64,000 bases of DNA from NCBI GenBank assembly GCA_037893225.1, contig JAZGUH010000400.1, forward strand, positions 682,001 to 746,000, given 5' to 3'. Source of the stretch: Hippasteria phrygiana. Its lineage: Eukaryota; Echinodermata; Asteroidea; Valvatida; Goniasteridae. Both the position numbers and the translations under genes were made by a program. Positions 57,501 to 64,000 of this stretch are shown here, in pieces (the first letter of the stretch is position 1; each line of letters begins with the position of its first letter). The notes below the pieces were generated by a model that was given only the letters and a program-made list of their open reading frames with translations, was not told the DNA's origin and did no database searches.

Positions 57501-58487
57501 GGGGAGGAAGACAACAGAGAGGGTGAGATAAAGAATGAAAAACCAAAACATTTAATTGTTTACAATCATTGATTCATTAAATAATTTACAGACATTTATA
57601 GACAACACTTATGTTTTCAAAAAGGAAGTAAAGCAACCTGCCCTAGCCTACATAAAGTTTGATCCATTTTATCAAGAAAACTGACAAATAAATTTCTCCC
57701 ATTTGTCGGGTAGTTCGGAGAAATTAGCTTCTTAGGCTAACCGGACTGCTTCCACTATATATTTGACCTGGTATCACGAAATGGGCAGAAAGTAGCACAA
57801 AGTTCAAAATTGAGATTATCGTATTTCCTGAAAATGCATGCAGTAAGCTTTCATTTGATGTACCGTGTGTTGTTGAGGCTCATATCTGGGCCCTGATATA
57901 ACTTTTTGACCCCTTGTTTTGAGAAAATGAAGCTCAAAGTTTGTGAACTGTGCCAAGTTTATACTGCGCACACTGCCGTTCACAAACTTTGAGCTTTATC
58001 ATGGTTCAAAAAGAAATCACTCCCCCCCAAAAAAATATTTCGAGATTGACTCTAGTTTTTACAAATCTTGAGATATGACGGAATAGGACTTTTCAAATGT
58101 AAACATTTTCAAATCCCAAAACCGACTTTTCAGTGAAAAATTTCTGCTTGAAACTCTGAAAGCCAAAGTGCGACTTGACATTCATTTCGCGCTGCCAGGT
58201 CACATATAAACATGGTCGGCTGGTTAAAAAAAAAAGTTGCGGGATTCAACAGGCTTCATGAACTCTTGCATTACTTTTTTCCTCTGTAGTTGTTTTCTAA
58301 TCGACGGAGGGTCCGATTGTTTGATATGGATGCCGAGGATGACGGCGAGGAGGAAAGCATGTCAGAGAGAAGTTTACTGGATGGGAGCAGGGCTGCAGTT
58401 CCAGCCGCCGAAGGAATGGTGCAAGAGGACAGCGACAGTAATAAAGAGAACATACAGTCGCTGAGATATAGCCCTCCTGTGAACTAG
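36535..58487 (+). CDS. ANAPC4: Anaphase-promoting complex subunit 4, 20 coding exons
   Basis: Exons: 36535-36651, 37350-37464, 39142-39376, 40344-40409, 40914-41034, 42005-42121, 43404-43487, 44820-44906, 45788-45972, 46469-46569, 47461-47512, 48765-48867, 50300-50365, 51232-51477, 52201-52310, 53700-53801, 54407-54493, 55386-55574, 57302-57404, 58290-58487. All introns are GT-AG and phases agree; the 2,484 bases encode 827 residues (human about 808). ANAPC4 scaffolds the APC/C ubiquitin ligase that triggers anaphase. N-terminal WD40-like motifs: LLMCWSPCMDLIALAN, VLSWRPDGK, VVGLEGGTLQLYAYG. Helical long domain: LLLWGRASPELQAFL and KKLGQSVENSYSNIQKLV. Then FTLERVGQYLK and GSRKVSCV. The tail is acidic. 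An in-frame TGA at 36469-36471 supports the chosen ATG if that sequence is in the exon. Introns are full of MITEs. Confidence 0.95.
36744..37324. mobile_element. hAT-like MITE with GAGTCCGAGT iterations
   Basis: In ANAPC4 intron 1. The left end GTGTCGGAGTTGAGTAC and right end GAGTATTCCAACACTG form an imperfect inverted repeat. Between them are many variants of GAGTCCGAGT/GAGTACGAGT. A related short block is at 49995-50045. Confidence 0.55.
37495..37644. mobile_element. MITE family M (TTAA/CCCTAACC), copy M1
   Basis: TTAA then CCCTAACCCTCCAGGGT at the left; CAGGGTTAGGG then TTAA at the right. 150 bases. The inner GCCAGACGCATCAG and GTGTCTGGCAGGG also pair. TTAA flanks suggest piggyBac-type mobilisation. 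Confidence 0.7.
38478..38860. mobile_element. MITE family E, copy E2
   Basis: Matches E1 along its length (CGTCCCCGCCCGCTTCC, AAAATGTCAAC, GACGGCCATCTTGA) and ends with GACGTGAAACATGTT. It is followed by the linked block 38873-39000. Confidence 0.55.
39454..39720. mobile_element. MITE family M, copy M2
   Basis: TTAACCCTGACC at the left and GGGGTTAGGGTTAA at the right. The interior is built from GGATTTTGATGGATTCAGGA-like units. Confidence 0.7.
40026..40314. mobile_element. MITE family A, copy A4 with 68-base tandem duplication
   Basis: TTAA at both ends. Two successive near-identical 68-base units (AACAGTGCCACCAGGCCGGA to TTGTTGGATTA; about 40066-40133 and 40134-40201). The right end AATGGGTTAA is slightly decayed. 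Confidence 0.75.
40666..40792 (+). repeat. Repeat family U, uninterrupted copy
   Basis: TTAGATCTGGACTCAGGAAA, then GGTAGGGTTGGCAATTC, then GTGGCTTTTAGCCTTGTAT. One of the two copies showing the intact form of the locus at 7862-8225. Confidence 0.65.
41090..41500. repeat. Tandem duplication rich in GGGCGAC palindromes
   Basis: Two diverged units (about 41090-41275 and 41316-41490), offset near 230 bases. Each has CAAA.GGGCGACAC.A/GTCGCCC, ACTCCAAAGGGGCGACTTT and GGCGACAGTTATGTGTCGCC. Internal palindromes include GGGCGACACGAGTGTCGCCC. Lies in ANAPC4 intron 5. Confidence 0.7.
42345..42487. repeat. 11-base microsatellite
   Basis: About nine perfect GCAACAATAAT units preceded by degenerate ACAATACA units. 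In ANAPC4 intron 6. The minus-strand leucine/tyrosine-rich ORF across it is an artefact. Confidence 0.85.
42567..42787. mobile_element. MITE family M, copy M3
   Basis: TTAACCCTAACCTTCCC at the left and GGCTGTTAGGGTTAA at the right; 221 bases. Confidence 0.65.
42908..43365. mobile_element. MITE family M, copy M4 (long)
   Basis: TTAACCCTAACATCC at the left and GAGGTTAGGGTTAA at the right; 458 bases. The interior is a different sequence, rich in ACTACTAGAGTACTAC words. Confidence 0.6.
43821..44298. mobile_element. MITE family H, copy H2
   Basis: Ends GGCAGTGTACATGATTGG and CCAATCGTGTACACTAC. Contains a 114-base hairpin at 43986-44099 (arms TAGCCTTTAGTCAAGGCGCG and its complement) and a perfect 24-base palindrome centred on CAGCTG at 44114-44137. 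Near-identical architecture to H3. Confidence 0.8.
44306..44600. mobile_element. MITE family B, copy B2
   Basis: Begins CTGTTATTGATGGGGTGCTG and runs through GTGCAGCCAAGCGTAAA and CTGGCCAGGTGGTC to the CACGGCTACATG region. Same orientation as B3. Confidence 0.65.
44945..45295. repeat. CAACCCGGGTTG-rich repeat
   Basis: Many copies of the palindrome-forming words CAACCCGGG and GGGTTG, in both orientations, across 350 bases. Probably a MITE with internal amplification; ends not resolved. Confidence 0.5.
45325..45618. mobile_element. MITE family B, copy B3
   Basis: Same unit as B2, about 1 kb downstream in the adjacent intron: TGTTATTGATGGGGTGCTGG, CCTGCAC-less GCAGGAATGCGTGCATAG and CCGGCCAGGTGGTC. 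Confidence 0.65.
46063..46430. mobile_element. MITE family M, partial copy M6
   Basis: Starts AACCCTAACCTTCCC without a clear TTAA. The interior is a run of GGAGGATTTTGGAGGATTG-like units; the right terminus is lost. Confidence 0.5.
46696..47134. mobile_element. hAT-like MITE family K
   Basis: Left TAGGGGTGTACATTTATGGG and right GTTCGAATGCACAGCCCTA are imperfect inverted repeats of the TAGGGSTGTRCATT type. The right third matches 18300-18429. Confidence 0.6.
47548..48158. mobile_element. MITE with CAGCCGATTTCA ends
   Basis: GCAGCCGATTTCAGGAAACC at the left and GTTTTGTGAAATCGGCTGC at the right. Inside, ACTTACGCCA/TGGCGTAAG and a GCGCAGCTGCGCAAC palindrome. Between ANAPC4 exons 11 and 12. Confidence 0.65.
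48159..48703 (+). mobile_element. MITE family P, copy P1 containing microsatellite
   Basis: GGCATTTCCTGAAAATACAT, GACCCCTTGTTTTGAGAAAA and AAGTTTGTGAA match P2 (57768-58212) and P3 (61297-61670). The 287-base AGCAC array lies exactly where P2 and P3 read CTGTGC. The right part (CTCAGAAAGGCACTTTAAAG) is diverged. Confidence 0.6.
48346..48632. repeat. Pentanucleotide microsatellite (AGCAC)n, about 57 units
   Basis: Perfect AGCAC repeats with no interruption over 287 bases in ANAPC4 intron 11. The Cys/Ala/Val/Leu and Ser/Thr/Ala/Gln/His ORFs through it are artefacts of the repeat. Confidence 0.97.
49051..49767. mobile_element. MITE with CAGTGTTCTCCACG ends
   Basis: Left CAGTGTTCTCCACG and right CGTGGAGAACACT. 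Near the left end there are three tandem 20-base units (ATTTTCACCGCCCTGCTAAA). The right part carries the block shared with 19902-20443 (GCATCTAGAATCCAA, GGCCCTTAAGCGGGCC). Confidence 0.65.
49814..49932 (+). repeat. Repeat family U, uninterrupted copy
   Basis: TTAGATCTGGACCCAGGAAA to GTGGCTTTTAGCCTTGTAT. Gives the empty-site sequence CTACCAC/CCTTACG junction in complement. Confidence 0.65.
51745..52000. mobile_element. MITE family B, copy B4 joined to a family A-like end
   Basis: Inverse orientation to B2 and B3. After the B terminus (CCATCAATAACAG) the sequence continues ACGGACGCAAGGGGTTAA, which resembles the right end of family A. Confidence 0.5.
52362..52466. repeat. Decamer minisatellite CGGGTGCCKG
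   Basis: About ten tandem 10-mers alternating CGGGTGCCTG and CGGGTGCCGG in a pair-wise pattern. Lies 50 bases after ANAPC4 exon 15. Confidence 0.85.
52564..53040 (+). mobile_element. MITE family J, copy J1
   Basis: GAATATTCAAATATTTGAATATTC start, then GCACGTACAGATCTGACTC, TTTATTG.CCCCGTCCGTAAA, CCCGTAATGATCTTGATA and TTTGATCGCCGAGTATCGAA. All are shared in order with J2 at 55605. Confidence 0.7.
53120..53402. mobile_element. MITE family M, copy M5
   Basis: TTAACCCTAACCCACC at the left and GGGGGTTAGGGTTAA at the right; 283 bases. The interior has four or five GAGGATTTTGGAGGATTGAGG-like units. Confidence 0.75.
53831..54190 (+). mobile_element. tRNA-derived SINE, plus strand
   Basis: GTGCCGTGGCCTTGTGGTAT (box A region), TTGTGGGTTCCAGCCC (box B), then the core TGTCCTTGAGCAAGACACTT, then the tail TAAATCTAAGGAATTATTAA. 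Same family as the minus-strand copy at 21545-21850. In the ANAPC4 intron between exons 16 and 17. Confidence 0.75.
54202..54300. mobile_element. MITE family G, partial copy
   Basis: CAATGGGAGACTTCTGAGAC and GGCAGCAGACACATACCG match the left end of the element at 14425. The right end is missing. Confidence 0.45.
54836..55062 (+). mobile_element. MITE family C, copy C6
   Basis: GAGTTGTATTCGAGTCCCTG at the left and CAGGGACTCGAATACAACTC at the right form a perfect 20-base inverted repeat. This is the best-preserved family C terminus in the window. Confidence 0.85.
55605..56050 (+). mobile_element. MITE family J, copy J2
   Basis: Same block order as J1 about 3 kb away in the same gene, with small indels. 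The overlapping ORFs are artefacts. Confidence 0.7.
56605..57086. mobile_element. MITE family H, copy H3
   Basis: Ends GGCAGTGTACATGATTGG and CTCGTGTACACTAC. Has the same long hairpin (CCTTTAGTCAAGGCGCGC arms) and CAGCTG-centred palindrome as H2. Confidence 0.8.
57768..58212 (+). mobile_element. MITE family P, copy P2
   Basis: Starts TGACCTGGTATCACGAAATG and ends GCGCTGCCAGGTCACA. An internal hairpin pairs AAGCTCAAAGTTTGTGAAC with GTTCACAAACTTTGAGCTT. In the last ANAPC4 intron. Confidence 0.7.
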
Positions 58488-58620
58488 GTAGAAAATGCTT
58501 ACATATTTGAACATATCCTTTTTCTGTACAGGAGGGTGGTTCAAGTTTGAGTTGAGCTTTTGTTCTTCTCATTGCACTATACATGTAGTAATTTTTGATG
58601 AGTTTTGGTTGGTCTGAAAA

Positions 58621-58712
58621 AATAATAATAATCCATCCAAAACAAGCCACAACAGCAGCAGCAGCAACAGACGCAACAGACGCAACAGACACAACAGCAG
58701 CAAATAATTGTA
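58621..58712. repeat. CAG/CAACAG-rich tract
   Basis: Imperfect CAACAGCAGCAGCAGC and ACGCAACAGACGCAACAG repeats between the ANAPC4 stop codon and the next ORF, possibly within the ANAPC4 3' UTR. Confidence 0.6.
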
Positions 58713-58752
58713 TTTGTGTGTGAATTAATCAGTGTATTCTAAATATTCTCCA

Positions 58753-59112
58753 ATGACCCGTGGAGTGATACCATTATTGTCAGCTTTAGGCCAATCTGCA
58801 GCAAATCAGGGAGAGAAGCGTGATTTAATTCGGTCGATTCACGACTCAGTGCGCCGGGAAAGGCAAATTTCTCACTTTCGGGGTCGACATCGCGTCTATC
58901 GTGTTGTATTAGCTGGTGAACAGTACAGCAGTATGGATTTGCTGCGAATGCGAGTGGATGAGTTAAAGCAATTTTTGACTAATTGGGGAATACCTTGTGC
59001 GGGAAAGAAGAGAGAGGAGTTGATAGATTTAGCGGAGAAGGGGTGTAAGAAGTATGGTCGATGCATTGGAGATACCCACTTCTGGTTTTGCGATGTTGAC
59101 TTTTTCCCATGA
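58753..59112 (+). CDS. Orphan ORF with SAP-like motif
   Basis: 119 codons from ATG 58753 to TGA at 59110-59112. The N-terminal half is basic. Residues about 64-100 (MDLLRMRVDELKQFLTNWGI then AGKKREELIDLAEKG) resemble a SAP DNA-binding helix-extended-helix, in which a conserved Leu/Gly pattern precedes a basic Lys-rich turn. SAP domains bind AT-rich DNA. It could be a captured transposon exon, an unannotated short gene, or part of the ANAPC4 3' UTR open by chance. Family F2 begins 65 bases later. No function is assigned. Confidence 0.4.
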   Translation: MTRGVIPLLSALGQSAANQGEKRDLIRSIHDSVRRERQISHFRGRHRVYRVVLAGEQYSSMDLLRMRVDELKQFLTNWGIPCAGKKREELIDLAEKGCKKYGRCIGDTHFWFCDVDFFP

Positions 59113-59176
59113 TGCACTGCGTAATATGACCTCTCCCCGGTTGCCGCTGGCGGCGCACCGGGTTGTGAATCGACCG

Positions 59177-59352
59177 AATTGACCTATCGCCGTTTACGAG
59201 TTAACCACGCCCCTTGGACAACCCTATGGGAATTTTGTGTGGTAATTTTTGTTTGTCTCAGATTTTGCGCGTTTCACGTGGAATTATAATTGATGTGATT
59301 GGACAATAATTCACAAGCTGCGTTGACGCGATTCGACCGCGATAGGTCAATT
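59177..59352 (-). mobile_element. MITE family F, copy F2
   Basis: 176 bases between AATTGACCTATCGC and GCGATAGGTCAATT. Reverse orientation to F1. Confidence 0.8.
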
Positions 59353-59665
59353 GGAGTCACTTGTAGATTTAAACCCAGCACCTGTGTAAGAGTGCAGACA
59401 TCAGGGTCCAATTTCATGGAGCTGTTAAGCACAACAATTTGCTTAGCATAACAAATCTTCCCTGGTAAATCAGGATTAACCACCGAAATTTTATGCGATG
59501 TATATTGCTTGTGGTTGGTACTTTGCTGTTGTTTGCTTAGCATGAAAATCCCGTAAAGTTTGAGCAGGTGACATGTTTTTACTAAGCAAGACTTTTCGGT
59601 GCTCAGCAAATTTGGACTCTGATCATACACTCACACTGAGAAGTTGCTAGACAAGCTTTATTGAT

Positions 59666-60190
59666 ACCCCCTTTACACAGGATGGCGACCTTTGGGCCTC
59701 CCTTGTGCGACCATAAAACTGGCCAGGTCGCCGTTGGAGGCTCAAAGGAGGCCGAATGGTTGCCTAGGTCTTTCAAAGGTGGTACACAGGATGTTCAGAC
59801 ATCGCCATGGTCGCCGTCAATTTTTGAACATGTTCAAAACAGTCGCACAAAGGTCGCCGAGGAGGTTGGTTGCTCAAAGGTGGCTCAAATGAGGCAGAAG
59901 GGAGGCACAAGCATTGCCGTGGTTGCAGAATGGATGCACAATAATGGTCGGCCAATGGTCGCCACGTAATAGATGCGTTCTGTTGCAAATTTTACCGTCA
60001 ATCTGGGCGATGCTTCTGCCTGAAAATGCCCGAAAATTGCAGTTTTGGTGGTTCAAGGGAGGCACAAGGATCGCTGGAGCAGTTACATAGAAACAGGACT
60101 TTCTGGGTTTAGGCGACCATTGAGCGTCCTGGCCATTTTTTGGTCGCTCATAGGTGGTACAAAGGTCGCAGCCCTGTGTAAAGGGGGCTT
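59666..60190. mobile_element. MITE with CCCCCTTTACACAGG ends
   Basis: Left CCCCCTTTACACAGGATGG and right GCCCTGTGTAAAGGGGGC. The interior is rich in GGTCGCC and GGCTCAAAGGAGGC words in both orientations. ORFs across it are repeat artefacts. Confidence 0.7.
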
Positions 60191-60711
60191 GAACTCCCAT
60201 CCATATCAATAGACCCACTTGAGAAGGGGTGGTATATTGGATGGGGGGGGGGGATGGGATGGGGATGTCTCCCCCCCCCTAGGGGCAGGGCATTGCTTCC
60301 TATGAATATGCTTACCATTTCAGTGAATCAAGATGTGAAATTACTGTTGCATTCATTTTTATATCCTAATTTCTAAAGCCACACTACTTTGATCTTCACG
60401 GTAGGCCCTGCATTCTACAACTTAATTTCCCTAAAATGTGTAAAATATGGCTGGAACGAAAATTAGTACACAGCTTGTGCTTCAGGTTGCGTGCCTAACG
60501 GTGGACTTTCAAATTTGGAATGACATGAATTTGCATTACAGAACTGTGTGGCAGAGCACCCTTTGGAAAAAAAAAAAAATAGCCATCAGCTTCGTTGTAA
60601 AATTGAGGTAAAAGTTGAGTGGGGTCCGATTGGATGTTGTAATTATATTCAGATACTCCGTTCAGTTCCATATTTTCTCCCCAATTTAAAAATGATTTAG
60701 TTGTGTTTCAG

Positions 60712-60910
60712 ACAACTTCCTTTGGATTGTGCTCAACTGCAGAAGCACATCAGGAAAATAATTTGTTATTTGTGTACACTACTTTCGGCTGTTTCTCGTA
60801 TCCTTTCCCCAAATACATCTCTGGTGTTGACACATGATAACCACTTCATCAAGGACGTGCACCTATGTGACTGGAGTATTCCGAGCAGCACACCGACAAT
60901 GACCACGTAA
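60712..60910 (+). CDS. Unassigned terminal exon
   Basis: After the acceptor GTTGTGTTTCAG there is one leading base and then 65 codons to TAA 60908-60910. Residues include LQKHIRKIICYLCTLLSAV and HDNHFIKDVHLCDWSIP, which look like folded protein rather than noise. AATAAA follows at 60938-60943. Upstream exons were not found. It could belong to a gene whose other exons lie between 58490 and 60700, to an alternative 3' end of a neighbour, or to a decayed gene. The family was not recognised. Confidence 0.4.
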
Positions 60911-60937
60911 CAAAAAGCAGCACTGGGACAAGACAAA

Positions 60938-60943
60938 AATAAA
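60938..60943 (+). terminator. Polyadenylation signal after 60910 exon
   Basis: AATAAA 27 bases after the TAA of the unassigned exon. Supports that exon as a transcript 3' end. Confidence 0.4.
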
Positions 60944-61296
60944 TATTCTTGGATATTCTCTTAACACCCGTGTCGATGTTTAGTTGTATCGCAAATAAGC
61001 AATGAACATAACTTGCAATTGACATTTCATTTAATGAGGAGCCTCTGTATTTAATAGACCTACCAAGTAGTGATGGTCAGGCGACATCGTAGTGCATCTG
61101 ATGAAGTACAGTCGACTCGCATTATAACGAGCTCGGTCATAACGATATCCCTGATGTAACGAGCACATTCTCCCAGTCCCGATCAATTCGTAAATTATGA
61201 AAGCTTATGCCATAAATTTAATTGTAGTCTGTCTTCAGAGTTTATCTGTAGCACGGCTGTAAAGAACTTCATTCACATTGTATTAGTACATGTACA

Positions 61297-61670
61297 TGTG
61301 ACCTGTTCCCACAAAATGGGGATAAAGTAGAAAAATTTGAAGATCAAGATTATGGTATTTCCTGAAAGTACAGGTTAAAAGCTTCAATTTGATATTTTGT
61401 GTGCCGTGGTAATCTCATTCCTAGCCCCTGATACAACCTTTTAAAATTATCAGAGTCTTGAAAAAAAATGTATCCCAAAGTTTGTGTTCTGTGCACACTT
61501 TAACCAGAGTTAAAAAAAGGAATTATCGCCAAAAATATTTTGTATATGATGGAATAGAGTTTTCAAATATCCAGTTGTTAAAATCCCAAAATTGACTGTT
61601 TCTGAATTTAACTCGGAAAGCCAAAGTGCGACTTTGTTCTCATTTTGTGCTGTCGGGTCACAAATGGTTT
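61297..61670 (+). mobile_element. MITE family P, copy P3
   Basis: TGTGACCTGTTCCCACAAAA at the left and GTGCTGTCGGGTCACA at the right. Internal GGTATTTCCTGAAAGTACA and AAAGTTTGTGTTCTGTGC align with P2. Confidence 0.65.
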
Positions 61671-62287
61671 CTCCAACGAAATGTACGTTGTAGTCAGGGG
61701 CATCAGACCATTTTGAAGGGGGGGGGGGGGGTGTCATTATGTCAAATTCAAAGTATACTGGAACCCTCACCACAGAAAAAACTTCTATCACACACATATT
61801 CTTCATATTGTCGTTACAACATAAAAAAGAAATCCCTGGGAATAAAATCAGCTGAATGAAAGTGCTGTCCTCTTCTCCAACCCCCCCCCCCCCCCCGATT
61901 TTCTCATTAATTTTAGCCAGGGCTTCTCCTTGGCAGTCTCTGGCCTTTCATATTTGAAATGTTTCCTTCACAATCTCACACATCTATTAATTACTCCTCG
62001 AACTCATCCCACACAGCCTCATTGGCACATTTTCCTCTGAGAAAAGCTAATCATACGTGGTGACTACGGAATGACTTTTGAAAATAACTGGTGAATCGGC
62101 AGTGTATAGTACATGTACATGCTTCATGGTTAAAAGGTAAGCTGAAATTGTAATTATTATATGTAGGTCTGTACATGTATTTGGCGGTGGGTCATCAAGT
62201 ATTTCGCCCAAATGTTTTTCTGATGCTTTCCAGAGCCGTTAGTGATCACACCGACACAAAAAAATTAGTACAACACTCTGGATATAT

Positions 62288-62531
62288 AAGAAATTAGAGG
62301 GTCATCTTCAAGACATTATGTTTGTAACATGGACGGACGTTATTTTATTATGACTGGAAAGAAAGAAAGGAATTGAGTTAACATCTCTTACAATGTCAGG
62401 ATTGTTATCAGTGAAAAATAGAACAAATTAAGATTATTATGGACGGACATTATGTGACAAATGTCCGTCCAGAAATGTTACTTTGATACGTTATAAACAT
62501 CTTGAAGATGATCCCAGGTCTAATTTCTTAA
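62288..62531. mobile_element. MITE with TAAGAAATTAG ends
   Basis: AAGAAATTAGAGGGTCATCT at the left and AGATGATCCCAGGTCTAATT then TCTT at the right form the TIR. The inner GGACGGACGTTATTTT and the pair GGACGGACATT/AATGTCCGTCC make further stems. Confidence 0.65.
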
Positions 62532-62917
62532 ATACTCCGTTGGATGTTGATGGGTACTGAATGTATTGTGACAAAAATCAATGGAAAATTTATTTTTATA
62601 ACCACAATCTCAAATTCCCTTCCTGTGTCACACCAAATGGGGTCATGAGTGTGAAGAGACATTTTTCCCCTTTCCCGGCATAGCGTATGAAGCACAGCGT
62701 GTCAATCTGTTACACATTTTAAATTGAACAGAGGTGGCCATCTTGGATCTAAAACTAAAATTTAAAAAAACAGTGACTCCTTTCTTTGAAAAGACGTAAC
62801 GTAAACATGTTTGTTTTTTTTCCTTACAAGTGCTGGCCAATTTTATTTCGTCCACACTGAAGCAGTTAAAGAAATACAGTACAATGAACATCCAGACTCC
62901 CAAGATAATGTGTTTCA

Positions 62918-63177
62918 CCCTGTGCGTACAGAAAACGCCATATGGCGCCAAAAAAAACCAGTGCCACCAGGCACATGCACGATATGGGGCAGAGGGAATC
63001 TCGGGAATCCTTTTCAGAAGTCTAGGGAGTGTATAGGGACAAAAAGGGGGTACCTCTCTGCCCCATATCGTGCTGGGTATACCACCAGGCCAGATGACGC
63101 CAGTTGCCGGATTATTGTGTATGTTACGCTTGACTGCACAAACATTGTGACCGCCCCGACGTCTCCCGTAAAAACAC
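62918..63177. mobile_element. MITE family A, copy A5, interrupted
   Basis: Decayed ends, but the interior CCAGTGCCACCAGGC, TATTGTGTATGTTACGCTTG and GACGTCTCCCGTAAAA is family A. A small hairpin element (about 62980-63080) is inserted in it. Confidence 0.65.
62980..63080. mobile_element. Tiny hairpin insertion inside A5
   Basis: GCACGATATGGGGCAGAG and CTCTGCCCCATATCGTGC are perfect inverted arms. The A5 word CCACCAGGC is present on both sides of the insert, a possible 9-base target duplication. Confidence 0.6.
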
Positions 63178-63262
63178 GTACATGTACCATTACAAATTTG
63201 TGGATCCAATGAGGTTATGCTGTACTACTAAGGCAAAAAAAACAAAAAACCTTGCGTTGCCC

Positions 63263-63411
63263 TTAACCCCTTGAGTATGTTTTTTTTACGGGAGACGTCG
63301 GGGTGTTGCGGCGGAACTGCTACAATGTGTTTGTGCAGTCAAGCATAACAAACAATGGATTTAAACTGCACAAATAGCGGCAAATGGCGTCATCCGTACG
63401 CAAGGGGTTAA
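63263..63411. mobile_element. MITE family A, copy A6 (short form)
   Basis: 149 bases with TTAA at both ends (63263-63266 and 63408-63411). Starts CCCCTTGAGTATG and ends CGTACGCAAGGGG. Internally deleted relative to A2. Confidence 0.8.
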
Positions 63412-63453
63412 GTGGGAGGAAGGGAGGGTCGGTCGATTTATTTAAAAACAAAT

Positions 63454-63618
63454 TTAACCCCTTGAGTACGTTTTTTTACGGGAGATGCGGGGTGTACATG
63501 TAGCAACGGCCACAATGTGTTTTTGCAGTCAAGCATGACAAATAATAATACAATGGATTGAAACTGCACAAACGGCGGCCAATGGTGTCATCCGGCCTAG
63601 TGGCACTTTTTTTTTTGC
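63454..63618. mobile_element. MITE family A, copy A7 (right end lost)
   Basis: TTAACCCCTTGAGTACG start, only 43 bases after A6. Matches family A to GTCATCCGGCCTAGTGGCAC and then stops at a poly-T run. Confidence 0.7.
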
Positions 63619-64000
63619 CCGACAAACCCAAACCAAGGAATATTCACAATTTCATGCAATTTGTAATACTGAGAAGCATGCCCGTTTCATATTTATCTGG
63701 AACAAAGTGTTGAAAAATTGTTCATTACATAAAAACTTGGTGTACTCGGATACATGCATATTTATTAACCACTTAGAGAAACTTCTCGATCACAAATACA
63801 TCACATCCTAACCAACGGATGGCATATCTCTGTGCATACACACACATTCAAGCCCTTAGTATTGCCTGCCCCAGGGCTTTTAGCACACTAGCCTCACTAG
63901 ACAGAGGTGGAATTAGTTCAGGTAATGTCAAATCCTCCATCTCAAGCACATGTAAAGGTATGACGTAGCTTTAGTAATTCTAAAAAAGCTTATAGGCCTA
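63619..64000. other. Right edge, no gene recognised
   Basis: AT-rich sequence without ORF, terminal repeats or splice-bounded coding signal that I could recognise. Confidence 0.35.

Noticed and set aside
59661..59969. 102-codon ORF
   Set aside because: Lies entirely inside the CCCCCTTTACACAGG-bounded MITE and reflects its GGTCGCC/GGCTCAAAGG repeats.
62643..63209. 188-codon minus-strand ORF
   Set aside because: Runs through MITE A5 and its inserted hairpin; no domain resemblance.

Overview
This is a metazoan nuclear genomic window. Genes are split by many introns and embedded in AT-rich DNA packed with short non-autonomous transposons. The three recognisable cellular genes are a PWWP2-type chromatin protein, ARHGAP19 and ANAPC4. 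Together with gypsy retrotransposons, tRNA-derived SINEs, very abundant hairpin MITEs and scattered ACATGTACATGT-like words, they suggest an invertebrate deuterostome, perhaps an echinoderm. That assignment is inference; nothing in the window proves the species.

Layout. 1-5520: an apparently intact Ty3/gypsy LTR retrotransposon on the minus strand. Its 5' LTR, primer site and complete gag are present, and pol is open through the left edge of the window. 5520-8330: repeats only. 8367-9870: the last, very large coding exon of a PWWP2A/B-like gene (+). 9880-21900: no confident gene, but many MITEs, one containing a recombinase-like mini-ORF. 21931-33700: ARHGAP19 (-). Ten coding exons were reconstructed from splice sites; they join in phase into 568 codons plus a stop. 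33700-36530: divergent upstream region. 36535-58487: ANAPC4 (+). Twenty coding exons with consistent phases give 827 codons plus a stop, close to the vertebrate protein. 58490-64000: a SAP-like orphan ORF, an unassigned 3' exon with a polyadenylation signal, and dense MITEs.

ARHGAP19 and ANAPC4 lie head to head, about 3-4 kb apart. One encodes a Rho GTPase-activating protein known in vertebrates to act in cytokinesis; the other encodes a scaffold subunit of the mitotic ubiquitin ligase APC/C. Shared regulation is possible but unproven.

The most distinctive content is the mobile DNA. There are two different TTAA-flanked MITE families: one starts CCCCTTG, the other starts CCCTAACC. One copy of the first interrupts another MITE exactly at a TTAA. 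A transposon family with 9-bp target duplications has two copies around the ARHGAP19 5' exons. A further MITE family keeps a two-hairpin architecture while the hairpin sequences differ. Several nested insertions give a relative order of activity. Coordinates of repeats without target-site duplications are approximate.
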